A DNA stretch of 64,000 bases from Paraburkholderia unamae (GTDB lineage Bacteria; Pseudomonadota; Gammaproteobacteria; Burkholderiales; Burkholderiaceae), in NCBI RefSeq assembly GCF_003268775.1, contig NZ_QLSU01000007.1, forward strand, positions 186,001 through 250,000. Reading direction: 5' to 3'. A program made the translations under genes and the position numbers. The notes beneath the pieces were generated by a model. It had not been told where the DNA came from. It searched no databases and saw nothing but the letters and a program-made list of their open reading frames with translations. Below are positions 63,142 to 64,000 of the stretch, one piece after another. Position 1 is the stretch's first letter. Every line of letters begins with the position of its first letter.

Positions 63142-64000
63142 TCAGGCCGCCGCCGCGCCCGCGCCGGCGGCGCCGGGCTTGCGGTGCCGCGAGAGCCGTT
63201 CCTCGGCCTGTGCGAGCTGCTCCGGCAAGCCGCGCAGCACGACAATGTCGGCCTCGCGCAGCTTGGTCGACGGGTCCGGCTCCACGCCGCGAATGCCGTG
63301 GCGGCGGATCGCCGTGACCTCCACGCCGAGGTCGTAAAGACCCAGTTCCGCGAGCGTGCGGCCCACGGCGTCGGCGCGCTCGTCAACCGGTACGGATTGT
63401 AGCCGCACCTGCTCGTGACCGTCCTCGCCTGCATCGTCGGTGCCGTGGAAGTAGCCGCGCAAAAGGCTGTAGCGCTCGTCGCGCAGTTCCTCCACGCGCC
63501 GCACCACGCGGCGCATCGGCACGCCCATCACCACCAGCATGTGCGAGGCGAGCATCAGGCTGCCTTCCACGATCTCCGGAATCACCTCGGTCGCGCCCGC
63601 GGCGAGCAGGCGTTCGAGATCGGAGTCGTCCACGGTGCGCACGATCACGGGCAGCGTGGGCTCCAGTTCGTGAATGTGGTGGAGCACGCGAAACGCCGAC
63701 TGCGTGTTGGCGTACGTGATCGCCACGGCCGCCGCGCGGTGGATGCCCGCCGCCACGAGCGACTCGCGCCGCGCGGCGTCGCCGAACACCACCGACTCGC
63801 CCGCCGCCGCCGCCGCCGCCACGCGGTCGGGGTCGAGGTCGAGCGCGACATACGAGAGGCCTTCGTATTCGAGCATGCGCGCGAGGTTCTGCCCCGCCCG
63901 GCCGTAGCCGCACACGATCACGTGGCCGCTTTGCTTGATGCTCTGCGTGGCGATGCGCGTCATCATCAGCGACTGCTGCATCCATTCCGTCGAGGAAAGG
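63142..64000 (-). CDS. KefB-type monovalent cation/proton antiporter, C-terminal part (partial)
   Basis: This is the C-terminal 286 codons of a CPA2-family antiporter that continues beyond the right edge of the window. Visible are the end of the membrane part ([22 protein letters not shown]), an RCK/TrkA-N nucleotide-binding domain ([35 protein letters not shown]), and a TrkA-C domain near the end ([38 protein letters not shown]). KefB/KefC relatives export potassium under electrophile stress. The in-frame ATG at 63981 is not a start, because the family sequence continues upstream of it. Confidence 0.93.
   Translation of the reverse strand, partial: LSSTEWMQQSLMMTRIATQSIKQSGHVIVCGYGRAGQNLARMLEYEGLSYVALDLDPDRVAAAAAAGESVVFGDAARRESLVAAGIHRAAAVAITYANTQSAFRVLHHIHELEPTLPVIVRTVDDSDLERLLAAGATEVIPEIVEGSLMLASHMLVVMGVPMRRVVRRVEELRDERYSLLRGYFHGTDDAGEDGHEQVRLQSVPVDERADAVGRTLAELGLYDLGVEVTAIRRHGIRGVEPDPSTKLREADIVVLRGLPEQLAQAEERLSRHRKPGAAGAGAAAA

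Overview
The window is GC-rich, densely coded chromosomal DNA from a beta-proteobacterium. It is most likely Burkholderia sensu lato (Paraburkholderia, Caballeronia or Burkholderia). This rests on the type-2 pyrF, the classical Burkholderia porin, the ssb-MFS-uvrA arrangement, the sugar ABC transporter with a De Ley-Doudoroff gene set, and the protein sequences overall. No rRNA, tRNA, CRISPR array, insertion sequence or prophage was seen. Most genes lie on the minus strand in long, tightly coupled operons with many 4-base ATGA or GTGA overlaps.

Layout. (1) 0.1-1.5 kb: a secreted SnoaL/DUF4440-like protein and pyrF. (2) 1.7-12.3 kb: a ten-gene minus-strand cluster for D-galactose/L-arabinose uptake and oxidation: IclR regulator, dgoK, dgoA, SDR, araF-araG-araH, SDR, SMP-30 lactonase and aldose 1-epimerase. 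An inverted repeat about 290 bp upstream is the probable operator. (3) 12.8-13.5 kb: a small HigB/HigA-type toxin-antitoxin pair behind a perfect AT palindrome; the toxin appears to start on a non-standard codon. (4) 13.5-17.9 kb: a D-amino-acid module of RidA, N-acyl-D-amino-acid deacylase, RpiR regulator and a DSD-type dehydratase. (5) 17.9-25.4 kb: MarR plus a DHA2 efflux pump, EcsC protein, esterase, CHRD protein, porin and LysR. (6) 25.5-33.3 kb: a BvgS-like hybrid kinase, an aquaporin and three consecutive NarL/FixJ-type response regulators. (7) 33.5-37.6 kb: MFS transporter/LysR divergent pair, threonine dehydratase-like enzyme and a YheO-type PAS regulator. (8) 37.7-40.6 kb: hcp-hcr with an NsrR-type operator. 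(9) 40.8-46.9 kb: ssb, MFS, uvrA, AI-2E family transporter. (10) 47-59.8 kb: a full respiratory nitrate locus narK1-narK2-narGHJI-narXL. (11) 60-64 kb: purU, a NUDIX hydrolase, a LysE exporter, apt, and the C-terminal end of a KefB-type antiporter cut by the window edge.

How the parts fit. The nitrate locus reduces nitrate to nitrite, the NarXL pair senses nitrate, and the nearby hcp-hcr pair with its NsrR box would handle nitric oxide or hydroxylamine stress that follows. The sugar cluster imports galactose/arabinose and oxidises it through lactone, aldonate and 2-keto-3-deoxy-6-phosphogalactonate, although no galactonate dehydratase (dgoD) is present here. The D-amino-acid module would deacylate N-acyl-D-amino acids, dehydrate the free D-hydroxy-amino acid, and clear the enamine/imine by-product with RidA.

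The features most worth a second look are the toxin with an apparent ATT start, the kinase with three adjacent regulators, the matched 16-bp NarL-like sites before narG and narK1, and 12-bp tandem repeats at four unrelated loci.
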